Shown piece after piece: positions 51,362 through 60,653 of a DNA stretch of 64,000 nucleotides. Positions within the stretch are counted from its first letter, which is position 1; the number at the start of each line of letters is the position of its first letter. The stretch spans positions 2,480,001 to 2,544,000 of the forward strand of contig NZ_JACCFE010000002.1 of assembly GCF_014256275.1 (NCBI RefSeq). The letters run 5' to 3'. The position numbers were made by a program, and so were the translations under genes. Under the pieces are notes generated by a model, which searched no databases, was not told where the DNA came from, and saw only the letters and a program-made list of their open reading frames with translations. Origin of the DNA: Rhodococcus sp. 4CII. Its GTDB lineage: Bacteria > Actinomycetota > Actinomycetes > Mycobacteriales > Mycobacteriaceae.

Positions 51362-52516
51362 ATGGTTTCTTTCGCCTTCACCGACGAACACGAAGAGTTT
51401 CGAAAGACGCTGGCAACGTTCAGCGATCGCGTCCTCCTCCCCGGTTACCGCGACCGAGCGGCATCAACCGAGTTCCCCTTCGACATCATGAAGAAAATCG
51501 GCGACCTCGGTCTGCTCGGCATCGGCCTGCCCGAGCAGTACGGCGGAACCGGCGCCGAAGATCCGGTTCTGCTCGGAATCGCGACCGAAACACTGGCCTA
51601 CGGCGACGTGAACATGGCGTCGGCGCCCGTCCAGATCGGTCTCGTCGCCTCCCAACTGGCACTGTGCCGGGACGAGATTCAGGAGCGCTATCTCCCTCCC
51701 CTCATCAGCGGTGAGCAGACCATCGCGATCGCACTGACGGAACCCGGGTCGGGTTCCGACGCAAGCGCGCTGACTACCACGGCAACGGCAGTCGACGGCG
51801 GATGGCTTCTCAACGGCGAGAAGACCGCGATTTCCTGGGCAATGAATGCCACCGCCGCACTCGTCTACGCGCGCGAGCCCGGTTCCAGCCGTGCACGGGG
51901 CGTCAGCTGCTTCGTCGTGCCACTCGACGCGGAGGGGGTCAGCGTCAGCCACATGCCCGGCATGGGCTGCCTTCCCCTGGGGTGGGGCAGCATCCACCTG
52001 TCCGACGTCTTCATTCCCGAATCGCACGTCGTCGGTGAATTCGGCAAGGGATTCCATTCGGTCATGGATCACTTCGACTTCAGTCGCGCCGCCCTCGGTC
52101 TGATGTGCCTCGGAGCGGCGAAGCAGAGCCTGGAGGAAGCCGCCGCGTACGCCCAGCAGCGCGAGACATTCGGGCAGCCACTCTCCGAGCACCAGGGACT
52201 GGCATTCCAATTCTCCGAGCACGCCACCTATCTGGAGGGCGCACGCTGGATCTGCTACCGAGCCCTGTGGCTCCGTGAGACCTCCCAGCCCCACACGTCA
52301 CTGGCATCGATGAGCAAGTGGTGGCCGCCCGTCGTGGCCAAGAACGCGATCGAGTTCGCCATGCGAGTGCACGGAAATCTGGGCTACTCCACGGAATCAC
52401 CGCTGCAGCAGCGCTACCGCGACGTCACCGCGTACCTCGTCGCGGACGGCACCGCCGAAATCCAGAAGCGAATCATCGCCAAGGACATCTTCGCTCGCGG
52501 CACCGTCTCCCTCTGA
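51362..52516 (+). CDS. Acyl-CoA dehydrogenase-family protein with atypical catalytic base
   Basis: A 384-aa flavoprotein. It has the ACAD motifs IALTEPGSGSDASAL and AQQRETFGQPLSEHQ and the C-terminal ADGTAEIQKRIIAKDIF. The usual catalytic Glu of the xEGT motif is Asp362 here, and the alternative isovaleryl-type Glu position reads FDFSR. Asp bases are known in cyclohexanecarboxyl-CoA-type dehydrogenases, which suits the alicyclic-type CoA ligase at 43538. It shares a unit with the SDR 28 nt downstream. Confidence 0.88.
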   Translation: MVSFAFTDEHEEFRKTLATFSDRVLLPGYRDRAASTEFPFDIMKKIGDLGLLGIGLPEQYGGTGAEDPVLLGIATETLAYGDVNMASAPVQIGLVASQLALCRDEIQERYLPPLISGEQTIAIALTEPGSGSDASALTTTATAVDGGWLLNGEKTAISWAMNATAALVYAREPGSSRARGVSCFVVPLDAEGVSVSHMPGMGCLPLGWGSIHLSDVFIPESHVVGEFGKGFHSVMDHFDFSRAALGLMCLGAAKQSLEEAAAYAQQRETFGQPLSEHQGLAFQFSEHATYLEGARWICYRALWLRETSQPHTSLASMSKWWPPVVAKNAIEFAMRVHGNLGYSTESPLQQRYRDVTAYLVADGTAEIQKRIIAKDIFARGTVSL

Positions 52517-52544
52517 CCCACCTCACCCGAAACGGAGTACACCA

Positions 52545-53342
52545 ATGGGAACGCACGAAATTGCGCCGCCGAAGGAATTGAAGGAAAGCAGTGCGCTCAT
52601 CGTGGGCGGCACGGCCGGGATCGGTCTCGCGACCGCCGTCGGCCTCGCCCAGGCCGGCGCTCCGCGCGTTCTGGTGGTCGGACGTAGCACCGAGCGCGGA
52701 CAGACTGCCGTCGAACGCATCTCGTCTTATAACTCGTCGTGCGAGGTGACCTTCCTGTCTGCCGACGCCACCACCGTCGTCGGTGCAGCGCATATCGCTT
52801 CTGAAGCCGAACGTATTCTGGACGGCGTGGACATCCTGGTATCCACCACAGCCGCCGACGTCCGGCCGGAACTCTTCGCGAACATCCCCACCGACGACAT
52901 CGCGCGGACCTTCAACCAACTGGCGTTGCCGTCCATGTATCTCGCGAGCGAGATCGTCCCGCACATGACAACGCGGAAGGGCGGCGTGATCATCAACGTC
53001 GCGTCGGATGCGGCCAAGACCGCCACGCCGGGCGAGTCCGTGATCGGCGCTGCAAAGGCGGCGATCGTCATGTTCACCCGCGCCCTGGCCATCGAAGCCA
53101 AACGCAGCGGAATCCGCGTGAACGTCCTGACTCCGTCCCTCGTCAACGGAACCGGGTCGACCGAACGCATCACCTCCGACGGATTCAGCGCCAAACTGTT
53201 CGCCAAGGCCGCTCAGCAGGCTCACCTCGGCGTTCCCGAGTCGGAAGACCTCGCGGCCCTGGCCGTCTTCCTCGCCTCCCCCGGCGCGCGGCGCCTCACC
53301 GGACAGGCCATCAGCGTCAACGGAGGAATATCCGCGGCGTGA
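52545..53342 (+). CDS. SDR-family protein lacking the catalytic tyrosine
   Basis: A 265-aa short-chain dehydrogenase fold. The cofactor motif GGTAGIG (21-27) is intact, Ser154 (NVASDAAK) and Lys171 are present, but the YxxxK Tyr position is Ile167 (ESVIGAAKAA), and NNAG is replaced by STTAAD. The C-terminal RRLTGQAISVNGG is normal. It may use another residue, or have a non-dehydrogenase role such as hydratase or binding protein. It lies directly after the acyl-CoA dehydrogenase. Confidence 0.85.
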   Translation: MGTHEIAPPKELKESSALIVGGTAGIGLATAVGLAQAGAPRVLVVGRSTERGQTAVERISSYNSSCEVTFLSADATTVVGAAHIASEAERILDGVDILVSTTAADVRPELFANIPTDDIARTFNQLALPSMYLASEIVPHMTTRKGGVIINVASDAAKTATPGESVIGAAKAAIVMFTRALAIEAKRSGIRVNVLTPSLVNGTGSTERITSDGFSAKLFAKAAQQAHLGVPESEDLAALAVFLASPGARRLTGQAISVNGGISAA

Positions 53343-53361
53343 GTCCCGCGGATACGGGAGT

Positions 53362-53387
53362 GGCCGGTGGTCGCTGGACCACCGGCC
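53362..53387. terminator. Bidirectional terminator between convergent genes
   Basis: Perfect 11-bp stem GGCCGGTGGTC / GACCACCGGCC with loop GCTG, in the 56-nt gap between the SDR and the extradiol dioxygenase stops. Confidence 0.8.
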
Positions 53388-53398
53388 CCCTGCCGCGC

Positions 53399-54460
53399 CT
53401 ATGCGTACACGGCAAATGCCTTGTTGGAGTTGAAGACATCGGTCACCACGAGGTCCGACCATTCCCGGCGCAAGCCGAGTTCCTCGACCGCACCGAGCAT
53501 GCAGAACCAGTTCAGGATCTCGTGCTGGCCGGCGTCGACGACTTCTGCGCTGGTGTAGTTGCGCATCAGCGCGAAGTCGTCTTCGAGCAGGGCCTTGTAG
53601 ATGCGCATGTCGGCCTCGGTGTCGGGACGCATATGCCACAGCTTGTCCGCCAGGAAGGCATGCGACCAGCTCGAGGAGGCGACGAACGCCACTCGGAGGT
53701 CGCGGTCGCGGAAATGTTGCGCGACCGCTCGACCCACCTGGAAACAGCGCGCCGGCGTCGGGCCCGCCGGGTCGAGAACCTCCGACTCGATATCGGCGAA
53801 TCTGGCCAATCCGCCCTTTCGTGCGATGGCGTGCTGCCCATAGCAATTGACGGTCATCGGGATGAAGGGGTACGACATCTCCGCGCCGGCGTTCTCGTAG
53901 TCGAGGAATAGCTGTGTGTTGAGGATGGCGTGCGGAAAGTGTGCGCCGGCACGTTTCTTGTATGAGTAGGCCATGTCGAATCCGCGCTCGATCAGGCCGT
54001 CCGTGAGTTGCCTGGCTCGAGCAACGTCACCGTGCATCACGATCTCGAAGTCGTCGGGCTTGCCCCAGAAGTTCGGGCTCCCCCTTTCGTTCATCACCTC
54101 GAACGCGGGTACCTCGAGGTCGCCGTAGGCGAGCACGCAGAACGGTGGCACCACCTCTTCGCGAAAGTTCTCGTACTGGTCGTCGCCCCACACCACGACG
54201 ACGTCGGGGGCGAATTCGTCGATTGCTTCACGGACCCGACTCAGATCCGCCACCAGTTCCGCACGGTGTGCGGCTGCGGCGGCCGTGCCGCCGTCGTCCG
54301 ACCACTCGCGCCGCATGCGGTCCGGCCAGTTGGCCGGGTCCTTCTCCTCTGCCGGGATGTCCGGGTCGGTGAGGGTCCATCGCAGCAGGCCCGCCATATG
54401 CTCGTCGGTTCCCGCCAACAATGGGTAATGGGTCATGCCGCAGGCGAGGAATTTTCCCAT
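53399..54460 (-). CDS. Class III (LigB-type) extradiol ring-cleavage dioxygenase
   Basis: A 353-aa protein with the LigB catalytic-subunit fold. It has GMTHYPLL with the first metal His near the N-terminus, VVVWGDDQYENFRE, FPHAILNTQLF and VAFVASSSWSHAFL. These non-haem Fe(II) enzymes open catechol rings next to the hydroxyls. Its neighbours provide a carboxylated dihydroxy-aromatic upstream and a decarboxylase and C-C hydrolase downstream, so a 2,3-dihydroxy-p-cumate-like substrate is likely. GAAAGGA precedes the ATG. It reads toward the convergent terminator. Confidence 0.88.
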   Translation of the reverse strand: MGKFLACGMTHYPLLAGTDEHMAGLLRWTLTDPDIPAEEKDPANWPDRMRREWSDDGGTAAAAAHRAELVADLSRVREAIDEFAPDVVVVWGDDQYENFREEVVPPFCVLAYGDLEVPAFEVMNERGSPNFWGKPDDFEIVMHGDVARARQLTDGLIERGFDMAYSYKKRAGAHFPHAILNTQLFLDYENAGAEMSYPFIPMTVNCYGQHAIARKGGLARFADIESEVLDPAGPTPARCFQVGRAVAQHFRDRDLRVAFVASSSWSHAFLADKLWHMRPDTEADMRIYKALLEDDFALMRNYTSAEVVDAGQHEILNWFCMLGAVEELGLRREWSDLVVTDVFNSNKAFAVYA

Positions 54461-54579
54461 GGGCCGTCCTTTCTGAGGTGACGCCGCGGCGCCGTCACAC
54501 GCGCCGGGCGGATCGCTCCCTCATCGTGTGATGTGCCGATGCCGCACGCACCACAAGTTCCACTGCCCGGAACGCGGCG

Positions 54580-55395
54580 TCAGTCGTCGAACGGGAACAG
54601 ATCTCCTCTGCCCTGGGAAAGCATCTGGGCCGTGTCGCGGCTGATGCGGTGAGCAGTCAGTTTGACGGCGTTGATCATCGACTCGGAGACCGGCTTCGAC
54701 GAGTCGAACTGGACGGCGATCGCCCCCATCGGCCGGCCTTTGATCAGGACTGGCGCAGCGATGTTTCCGAGGCCGAGTACCACACCGTCCTTCGTGATCG
54801 CTGCCCCCGACACCCGTATGCGATTCAATTCGTCGGAAATCTGCACCGGATCCGTCACCGACTTGGGCGTCATCCCCACGAGAGGGGCCGCGAGCAGTTC
54901 GGTGAGTTCGTCCTCGGGGAGGTAGGCCATCATCGCCCGGCCCATCGCCGACAGGTGCGCGGGGATCCGGGTGCCCACCTCACCGATAGGCCGCGCGTGA
55001 TCCACGGCGAAGAGGGCCTGCAACACGACGACCTCGTTGCCCCTGAGGACGCCGAAGTGCACCGATTCCTTCGACCACGCCTGCAACTGTGCCAAGTGCG
55101 GCAACGCGACCTCGCGCATTCCGTCCACCGGCATGGAGGAAACCAGCTGCAGCAGGCGGATGCCGAGTCGGTACCCCGCACCGTGTTCCTCGATCACATC
55201 CAGCTCACCCAATCGCTGCAGCAATCGGTGGACCGTCGACTTGGGCAAGCCTGTCTTGCGGCTGATCTGAGTCAGTGTCAGAACCCGATCACGCTCGTTG
55301 AACGCTCCGATGACCGAGAACGCCTTCGCCAGGATGGAGGGAGGCGTACCCTCCGCGCCACCGACGTCTTGCTTGTCTTCTGCCATGTGCACCAT
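54580..55395 (-). CDS. IclR-family transcriptional regulator
   Basis: A 271-aa regulator. The N-terminal winged HTH is LTQISRKTGLPKSTVHRLLQRL, and the effector domain (VALPHLAQLQAWSKESVHFGV, GTRIPAHLSAMGRAMMAYL) follows. ATG 55395 is chosen for the GGAGG 5 nt upstream; a frame-open ATG at 55455 lacks one. It is divergent from the amidohydrolase and lies upstream of the extradiol dioxygenase on the same strand, so it probably controls both directions in response to the aromatic acid or a ring-fission product. Confidence 0.9.
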   Translation of the reverse strand: MVHMAEDKQDVGGAEGTPPSILAKAFSVIGAFNERDRVLTLTQISRKTGLPKSTVHRLLQRLGELDVIEEHGAGYRLGIRLLQLVSSMPVDGMREVALPHLAQLQAWSKESVHFGVLRGNEVVVLQALFAVDHARPIGEVGTRIPAHLSAMGRAMMAYLPEDELTELLAAPLVGMTPKSVTDPVQISDELNRIRVSGAAITKDGVVLGLGNIAAPVLIKGRPMGAIAVQFDSSKPVSESMINAVKLTAHRISRDTAQMLSQGRGDLFPFDD

Positions 55396-55492
55396 CCGGG
55401 CCTCCGCACTCTCCGCTCCGCCGACCCACGGGGAACCCACTGTAACGGCGGTCACAATGTGCCGGTATTCAGGGTACGGGTTTCACCACCCG

Positions 55493-55509
55493 GTTCCAGC
55501 CCCCGGAAC
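55493..55509. promoter_or_regulatory. Candidate IclR operator in the divergent promoter region
   Basis: GTTCC, a 7-nt spacer and GGAAC form a dyad in the middle of the 55396-55616 divergent gap. IclR proteins bind partly palindromic sites of this length; the assignment is positional. Confidence 0.45.
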
Positions 55510-55616
55510 ATCCCCGGCAGCCACCGCGCGGAGGCCCCTAACGTTCCTCGAATCCGGCGCACCCGACGACGTGGGTGAGTCGGCGAAATGACGGATGCAT
55601 GCGACAGGAGGCCCTC

Positions 55617-56681
55617 GTGGTTCCACCCGGCACCATCGATGTGCATGCGCACTACTTCCCCCGGGACGCGCCTCCCTCCGAGGTCATCGCAGGTTTCCCG
55701 CGAGCACCTCGATTGGTGATCGACTCGCCGGAGACCGGTCGCCTGGTCCGCGGGACCGACGACTTCCGCACCGTCCGGCGCGCCCTCTGGGATGTGCCGG
55801 CACGATTGGCGGACATGGACCGCGCAGGCGTGGCGGTGCAGGCGATCTCCCCGGTACCAGTCATGCTGGAATACGGAGCTCCAGCGGCACCATTCGCCGG
55901 CTACTGCCGATGGGTGAACGAATCCGTCGCTCGTGCGGTGGAAGACGGCGACGGCAGGCTCGTCGGAATCGGCACTGTTCCCCTGGGGTCTCCTCCCGAA
56001 TGCGTGGCCGAATTACGTTATCTTTCGGAAGTTCTGGGGCTTCGTGGCATCGAGATCGGCACCCGTATCGACGGAATGGAATTGGACGATACCGCGTTGG
56101 AGTACTTCTTCGACGCCGTCGACGGCCTCGGACTCGCGGTCCTGGTCCATCCCGTCGACGGTGGCGGCGGCGCGGTGCGCCGTTCCGGATTCACTTACGA
56201 CTTCGGATTGGGGATGCCGTCGGACACCGCGTTGGCGGCGACGGCCCTCGTCTTCGGAGGGGTCCTGGACCGCCACCGTGGCCTCCGCATCGCCATGGTC
56301 CATGGATGCGGCACCTTCCCCTGGGCATACCCGAGACTGCGCCTCGGCGCACAGATCGCCGGCACGCACACACCGGAGGAGCTGGACCTCCTCGTATCGC
56401 GACTGTATGCAGACACGTTGGTGTTCGATGCGGCGCACCTGCCGGCCTTGGTGCATCGCTTCGGCCCGAACAGGGTGCTGCTCGGTAGCGATCACCCGTT
56501 CATCCCGGGCCAACCCGAAGGCGGCCTGACGGACTTGGATTCTGCGGCAGAGCATTTGCCTCCCGGAGCGGTTCCCAGAATCCTGCGCGACAACGCGCTC
56601 GAGTTCCTCGGTCTGTCTTCCGGCGAGCTCGTCACCGATCACTTCTCACCGATAAAGGAAGATCACTATGGCACTCACTGA
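55617..56681 (+). CDS. Amidohydrolase-family decarboxylase (ACMSD-like)
   Basis: A 354-aa amidohydrolase-2 family protein. Metal-binding HxH is in TIDVHAHYFP, further ligands are in VLVHPVDG and MVHGCGTFPW, and the catalytic Asp is in LLGSDHPF. Relatives decarboxylate aminocarboxymuconate semialdehyde or hydroxybenzoates. GTG 55617 is the best start, since AGGAGG lies exactly 5 nt upstream; ATG 55599 is in frame. It overlaps the hydrolase gene by 14 nt. It probably removes the carboxyl from the ring-fission product before hydrolysis. Confidence 0.88.
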   Translation: MVPPGTIDVHAHYFPRDAPPSEVIAGFPRAPRLVIDSPETGRLVRGTDDFRTVRRALWDVPARLADMDRAGVAVQAISPVPVMLEYGAPAAPFAGYCRWVNESVARAVEDGDGRLVGIGTVPLGSPPECVAELRYLSEVLGLRGIEIGTRIDGMELDDTALEYFFDAVDGLGLAVLVHPVDGGGGAVRRSGFTYDFGLGMPSDTALAATALVFGGVLDRHRGLRIAMVHGCGTFPWAYPRLRLGAQIAGTHTPEELDLLVSRLYADTLVFDAAHLPALVHRFGPNRVLLGSDHPFIPGQPEGGLTDLDSAAEHLPPGAVPRILRDNALEFLGLSSGELVTDHFSPIKEDHYGTH

Positions 56682-57651
56682 TGAAAACCTCGTCGACGTT
56701 CCCGGGCTCGCCAGCCGCTGGGTACGACTCGCGAACGGCGCCCGCGCGCATTACATGACTGCCGGCACTTCGGGCCCCGCCGTGGTCCTGCTCCACGGCG
56801 GTCTGCCCGGGTCGTCAGGCCTCGCGGGGTGGCGCTTCATGGCGCCCTACCTCGCGGAGCACGGTTTCCGCGTCTACTGTCCCGACATGCCCGGCTTCGG
56901 CTTGTCGGACACGCGGGAAGAGTACTGGCCGGACGGCATGGAGTCCTTCGTCGACTTCATCGACCAGTTCGCCACCGCACTGTGCCTCGACGAGTTCCAC
57001 CTCGCCGGAAATTCCATGGGCTGCATGAACACGGTCAACTACACGGTTGCACACCCGGACAAGGTCAAGAGCTTCATCCTGATCGCGGGAGATGTCGGCG
57101 ACGTGGTCCCGGAACACCTGACCCCGCCGGCCGGCGAGTTCCGCCTCACCGCCTACGACGGCACCCGTGACGGAATGCGCACGATGATGGAGGCGATCAT
57201 CCATCGAGGAGAGGCAATCAGCGAAGATCTGATCGACATGCGTTACCTCTCGGCGAGGGACCGCATGGATGCACACGCCAAGTTCTGGCCCACCCTCCTG
57301 CAGTACCGTCGAATCACCGACTGGACGGACGAAAATCGCGCCGCCCGTCTGGTGACGAAGGGGCGCCTGGACCGGTTGAGCACACCCGGGCTCTACCTCT
57401 ACGGCCGACAGGACATCCTGACTCCGGTCGAGTGGGGATACGTCCAGGAAGATCACCTGCCCAACGTCCAGTTCTTCTATCCCGACGAGTGCGGCCACCA
57501 GGGCCAGACCGACCGGCCCGACCTGTTCAACCCGGTCTTCCTGGAGTTCTTCCGGGACGGCAAGGTGTCCGGGGATCTCGCCGATGCCGCGGGCGTCTCC
57601 GACCGCCGCCCCGAATTGCCGCTGATCGATCGCTCCCTGGTTACTGCCTGA
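56668..57651 (+). CDS. Alpha/beta hydrolase, meta-cleavage product (C-C) hydrolase
   Basis: A 327-aa hydrolase. It has the oxyanion region VVLLHGGLPGSSG, nucleophile in LAGNSMGCMN, Asp in YGRQDILTP and His in DECGHQGQ. This is the MhpC/CmtE/TodF pattern, enzymes that split 2-hydroxy-6-oxo-dienoates into hydroxypentadienoate and an acid (isobutyrate in the p-cumate route). It is the last gene before a strong terminator. Confidence 0.9.
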   Translation: MALTDENLVDVPGLASRWVRLANGARAHYMTAGTSGPAVVLLHGGLPGSSGLAGWRFMAPYLAEHGFRVYCPDMPGFGLSDTREEYWPDGMESFVDFIDQFATALCLDEFHLAGNSMGCMNTVNYTVAHPDKVKSFILIAGDVGDVVPEHLTPPAGEFRLTAYDGTRDGMRTMMEAIIHRGEAISEDLIDMRYLSARDRMDAHAKFWPTLLQYRRITDWTDENRAARLVTKGRLDRLSTPGLYLYGRQDILTPVEWGYVQEDHLPNVQFFYPDECGHQGQTDRPDLFNPVFLEFFRDGKVSGDLADAAGVSDRRPELPLIDRSLVTA

Positions 57652-57658
57652 CCTTCCC

Positions 57659-57706
57659 GCCGAAGGGCCGACACCGGATCTCAGGATCCGGTGTCGGCCC
57701 TTCGGC
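57659..57706 (+). terminator. Strong hairpin terminator
   Basis: A perfect 22-bp stem (57659-57680 with 57685-57706) with a TCAG loop starts 7 nt after the hydrolase stop and is followed by CGTTTCTG. It separates the decarboxylase/hydrolase unit from the dioxygenase unit. Confidence 0.88.
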
Positions 57707-57787
57707 CGTTTCTGTCCATCGCCGTGAGGTGTTCCAGCGGCCGGAACCACGCACACTCCGGATGCGGCGGGTGGCTACGTTTCGACT

Positions 57788-58984
57788 ATGTCCTTCCTGA
57801 TCGTCGGCGCCTCGGTTGCAGGCACCAGAACAGCAATCGCTCTGCGACAGCGCGGTTTCGCCGGGCGCATCGTGCTCCTGGAGAGCGAGGAGCACTGGCC
57901 GTACGACAAGCCCCCGCTGTCCAAGGATCTCTTGGCCGAGGGAGATGTCCCGGACGTTCCGCGCCTCCTCACTCCCGAACTCGCAGCGGAGTTCGACCTC
58001 GACGTCCGGCTGGGCGTGCACGCCACCACCCTTGACCCGGAGCGGCAGGTCGTGGTCACCCACACCGGCGAGGAAATCACTTACGAGCGGTTGGTCATCG
58101 CGACCGGCGCGCGAGCCCGCACCTTGCCGGTGCCCTCCGGCCTGGCCGGTGTCCACACGCTACGAACACTCGACGATGCGACGGCTCTACGAGAAGGTCT
58201 CGCCGGCAGACCCCGGGTGGCGGTGGTGGGGGCCGGGTTCATCGGCGCCGAATTCGCCTCCGCGGCGCGACGCCGCGGTCTCGACGTCACCGTCATCGAG
58301 ACACTCGCCGTCCCCATGAGCCAGATTCTGGGCGAAGAAGTGGGACGCGAAGTCTCCTCGATCCATGCGCTCCACGGCACCGAACTCGTCACCGGAGCGC
58401 GTGTCGAGCGATTCCTCGGCAGCAAGCAGGTCGAAGGCGTGGCCCTTGCCGACGGGCGTGAAGTACCCGCCGACCTGGTGGTCGTCGGCGTCGGTGCAGA
58501 ACCGAATACGCAGTGGCTCGAGGGCAGTGGACTTCCCATCGACGGCGGGGTGCCGTGCAACGACCGCTTCGAGGTCGAAGGCTTCCCCTCGATCTTCGCC
58601 ATCGGAGATCTCGCCCTGCGTCGCCACCCGTTGTTGGATGTCACCGCACGGATCGAGCATTGGACCAGTGCGGGCGAGCAGGCCGACGCGGCCGCTGCGA
58701 TCCTGACCGGCGCCGAACCGCCTGCACCGCAGCTTCCCTACGTGTGGTCGGACCAGTACGGCTCCCGGATCCAGATCGTCGGAAGGCCCTCACTCGGCGA
58801 TCTCGCCCATCGCGAAGGGTCGATGTCGGAGGGCCGATTCCGTGCCGTGTACACCGACGCCGACAACACCCCGATAGCGCAGGTCAGCGTCAACGACGCC
58901 CGAGTCGTCGCTGCATTTCGCAAGAACCACCGTCGCGGCGGGAGTCTCGAGGACCTCGTCGGCGAAAGCACTCCCGCCCGATAA
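57788..58984 (+). CDS. FAD-dependent ferredoxin reductase of the dioxygenase
   Basis: A 398-aa reductase of the BphA4/CmtAa/putidaredoxin reductase family. The FAD motif is LIVGASVAGTRTA, with PYDKPPLSKDLL and IATGAR. The NAD motif VAVVGAGFIGAEFAS is central, and FAIGDLA is near the C-terminus. It transfers electrons from NADH to the Rieske ferredoxin encoded downstream. It could also serve the P450 ferredoxin(s), which have no dedicated reductase in the window. First gene of the dioxygenase operon. Confidence 0.94.
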   Translation: MSFLIVGASVAGTRTAIALRQRGFAGRIVLLESEEHWPYDKPPLSKDLLAEGDVPDVPRLLTPELAAEFDLDVRLGVHATTLDPERQVVVTHTGEEITYERLVIATGARARTLPVPSGLAGVHTLRTLDDATALREGLAGRPRVAVVGAGFIGAEFASAARRRGLDVTVIETLAVPMSQILGEEVGREVSSIHALHGTELVTGARVERFLGSKQVEGVALADGREVPADLVVVGVGAEPNTQWLEGSGLPIDGGVPCNDRFEVEGFPSIFAIGDLALRRHPLLDVTARIEHWTSAGEQADAAAAILTGAEPPAPQLPYVWSDQYGSRIQIVGRPSLGDLAHREGSMSEGRFRAVYTDADNTPIAQVSVNDARVVAAFRKNHRRGGSLEDLVGESTPAR

Positions 58985-58995
58985 GGAAGGCACTC

Positions 58996-59283
58996 ATGCG
59001 TCAGATCCAGCATTTCAAAGGTGGCCCCGACAAGATCCTTCACATCGAGACCGAGGGTTGCAAGGTCAACGTGATCATCGGAACCCACGACCTGAGCAAC
59101 GAGGTCTTCACGACCGTGGAGATTCTGCCCGCCGAACCGGACGACGACGGAAGGAACTGGATGGCAATCGGTCCCACTGCCGTGCTGGTCGTTCCGGCCA
59201 CCGGCTCCGATCCCGACAGTTGGCTCTTCAGGGATATCGCCGCAGCCAATCCGACACCTCACCAGAACGGATCATCCTCATGA
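58996..59283 (+). CDS. Small conserved-looking protein of unknown function in the dioxygenase operon
   Basis: A 95-aa soluble protein (MRQIQHFKGGPDKILHIETEG...). AAGGAAGG precedes ATG 58996, and its stop overlaps the dioxygenase alpha start by ATGA, which argues it is truly expressed. It looks like a beta-rich single domain, with HIETEGCKVNVIIG, EVFTTVEILPAE and MAIGPTAVLVVPATG. There is no metal motif and no membrane segment. I do not recognise the family. A role in dioxygenase assembly or substrate sensing would be conjecture. Confidence 0.8.
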   Translation: MRQIQHFKGGPDKILHIETEGCKVNVIIGTHDLSNEVFTTVEILPAEPDDDGRNWMAIGPTAVLVVPATGSDPDSWLFRDIAAANPTPHQNGSSS

Positions 59284-60593
59284 CCGCAGAGCAATTCGTC
59301 ATCGACGACCGCGAGAACAACCTCTTCCGGGTCAACCGGGAGGCCTTCACTTCTGAAGACGTGTTGCAGCGCGAGCGAAAAGAGATTTTCGGCAAGACGT
59401 GGCTCTATGTGGGTCACGAGTCCGAGATTCCCGGCAAGAACGATTTCCAAACCCGCGACGTCGGCGGCCGGCCGGTGATCTTCAACCGCGACCGCAACGG
59501 TGACGTGCGGGTGCTGCTCAACACCTGCCTGCACCGCGGGTCCTCCGTCTGCCGGCACTCCTCGGGCAACGCCAAGATCTTCACGTGCTTCTATCACGGC
59601 TGGGCGTACCGGAACTCGGGTGAGCTGGTCAACGTGCCCGGTAACGAGGACTACAAGAGCGAGCCGGCAGCGGTGTACAAGGGTCTGAAGTCTCCGGCAC
59701 AGGTCGACTCCTACCGCGGGCTCTACTTCGTGAACTTCGATCCCGACGCACCCGATCTGCTGACGTTCCTCGGTGAAGCCCGCTACTTCATCGACCTCGC
59801 GGCCGATCAATCCCCCGAAGGCGTCGCCATCCTCGAGGGCACGCACAAGTATTCGCTGAAGGCCAACTGGAAGCTCCTCGTCGAGAACAGCATCGACGGA
59901 TACCACGCCAAGTCCGTGCATCACACCTATTTCGAGATGATGATGGAACTGGGTGCCACGCCCCCGATGCTGGGCCAGGACACCGTAAACGGGGTCGCGC
60001 CGGCCGGTATGGGCACCGAATTCCCGAACGGGCATGCCACACTGATGTATCCGGCCAACGGGCTCCCGCTGGCGACCGACAGTGTCAAGCGCACCCTCGC
60101 CGGCCTTCGAGCACAGGCAGAGCAGGCCTTCGGTGAGAACTACGCCAACGCGATGTTCGGTCTCGCACGAAACTCGGTGTTCTTTCCCAGCCTCATTTTG
60201 ATCGACCTCAGCTTCGGACTGACGCTGCGCACCTTCTACCCGGTCAGCGCTTCGGAAACCCTCGTCACCGGCTGGCAGATCATCCCCAAGGGTGTCGACG
60301 AAGAGTTCGTCAAATATCGCATCAACAACGCGCTCACGTTCTGGGGACCGGCGGGGCTCGCAACCCCGGACGACGTCGAGGCGCTCGAGCAGGCCCAGAA
60401 GGGGTTCGGCGCACGCGGCGAGATCGGCTGGTCCGACGTGTCGAAGGGAATGGGCAAGCCGGTCCCGGCGGCCAACGACGAACTGCAGATGCGGTCGTGG
60501 TGGCGAGAATGGAACAGGCGCATTACCGGAGAACAGCTCCCCACCGAGGGAACGTCCTTCGTTCCCTTCGACAAACAGGGTGTCGATGCCTGA
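59280..60593 (+). CDS. Rieske aromatic-ring dioxygenase, alpha subunit (p-cumate/benzoate type)
   Basis: A 437-aa oxygenase subunit. The Rieske ligands are Cys83, His85, Cys103 and His106 (C-x-H-x17-C-x2-H). The mononuclear iron site is in ENSIDGYHAKSVHH (Asp206, His209, His214). It incorporates O2 as a cis-dihydrodiol. The subunit sizes in this operon (alpha 437, beta 167, ferredoxin 111, reductase 398) agree with three-component p-cumate 2,3-dioxygenase as I recall it. Substrate assignment is inferential; a benzoate or other alkylbenzoate is possible. Confidence 0.92.
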   Translation: MTAEQFVIDDRENNLFRVNREAFTSEDVLQRERKEIFGKTWLYVGHESEIPGKNDFQTRDVGGRPVIFNRDRNGDVRVLLNTCLHRGSSVCRHSSGNAKIFTCFYHGWAYRNSGELVNVPGNEDYKSEPAAVYKGLKSPAQVDSYRGLYFVNFDPDAPDLLTFLGEARYFIDLAADQSPEGVAILEGTHKYSLKANWKLLVENSIDGYHAKSVHHTYFEMMMELGATPPMLGQDTVNGVAPAGMGTEFPNGHATLMYPANGLPLATDSVKRTLAGLRAQAEQAFGENYANAMFGLARNSVFFPSLILIDLSFGLTLRTFYPVSASETLVTGWQIIPKGVDEEFVKYRINNALTFWGPAGLATPDDVEALEQAQKGFGARGEIGWSDVSKGMGKPVPAANDELQMRSWWREWNRRITGEQLPTEGTSFVPFDKQGVDA

Positions 60594-60653
60594 CCTGGCT
60601 GGACCACACCGAATCATCCACAATGCAGCTAGTCATCTCAGAAAGACATCCCT

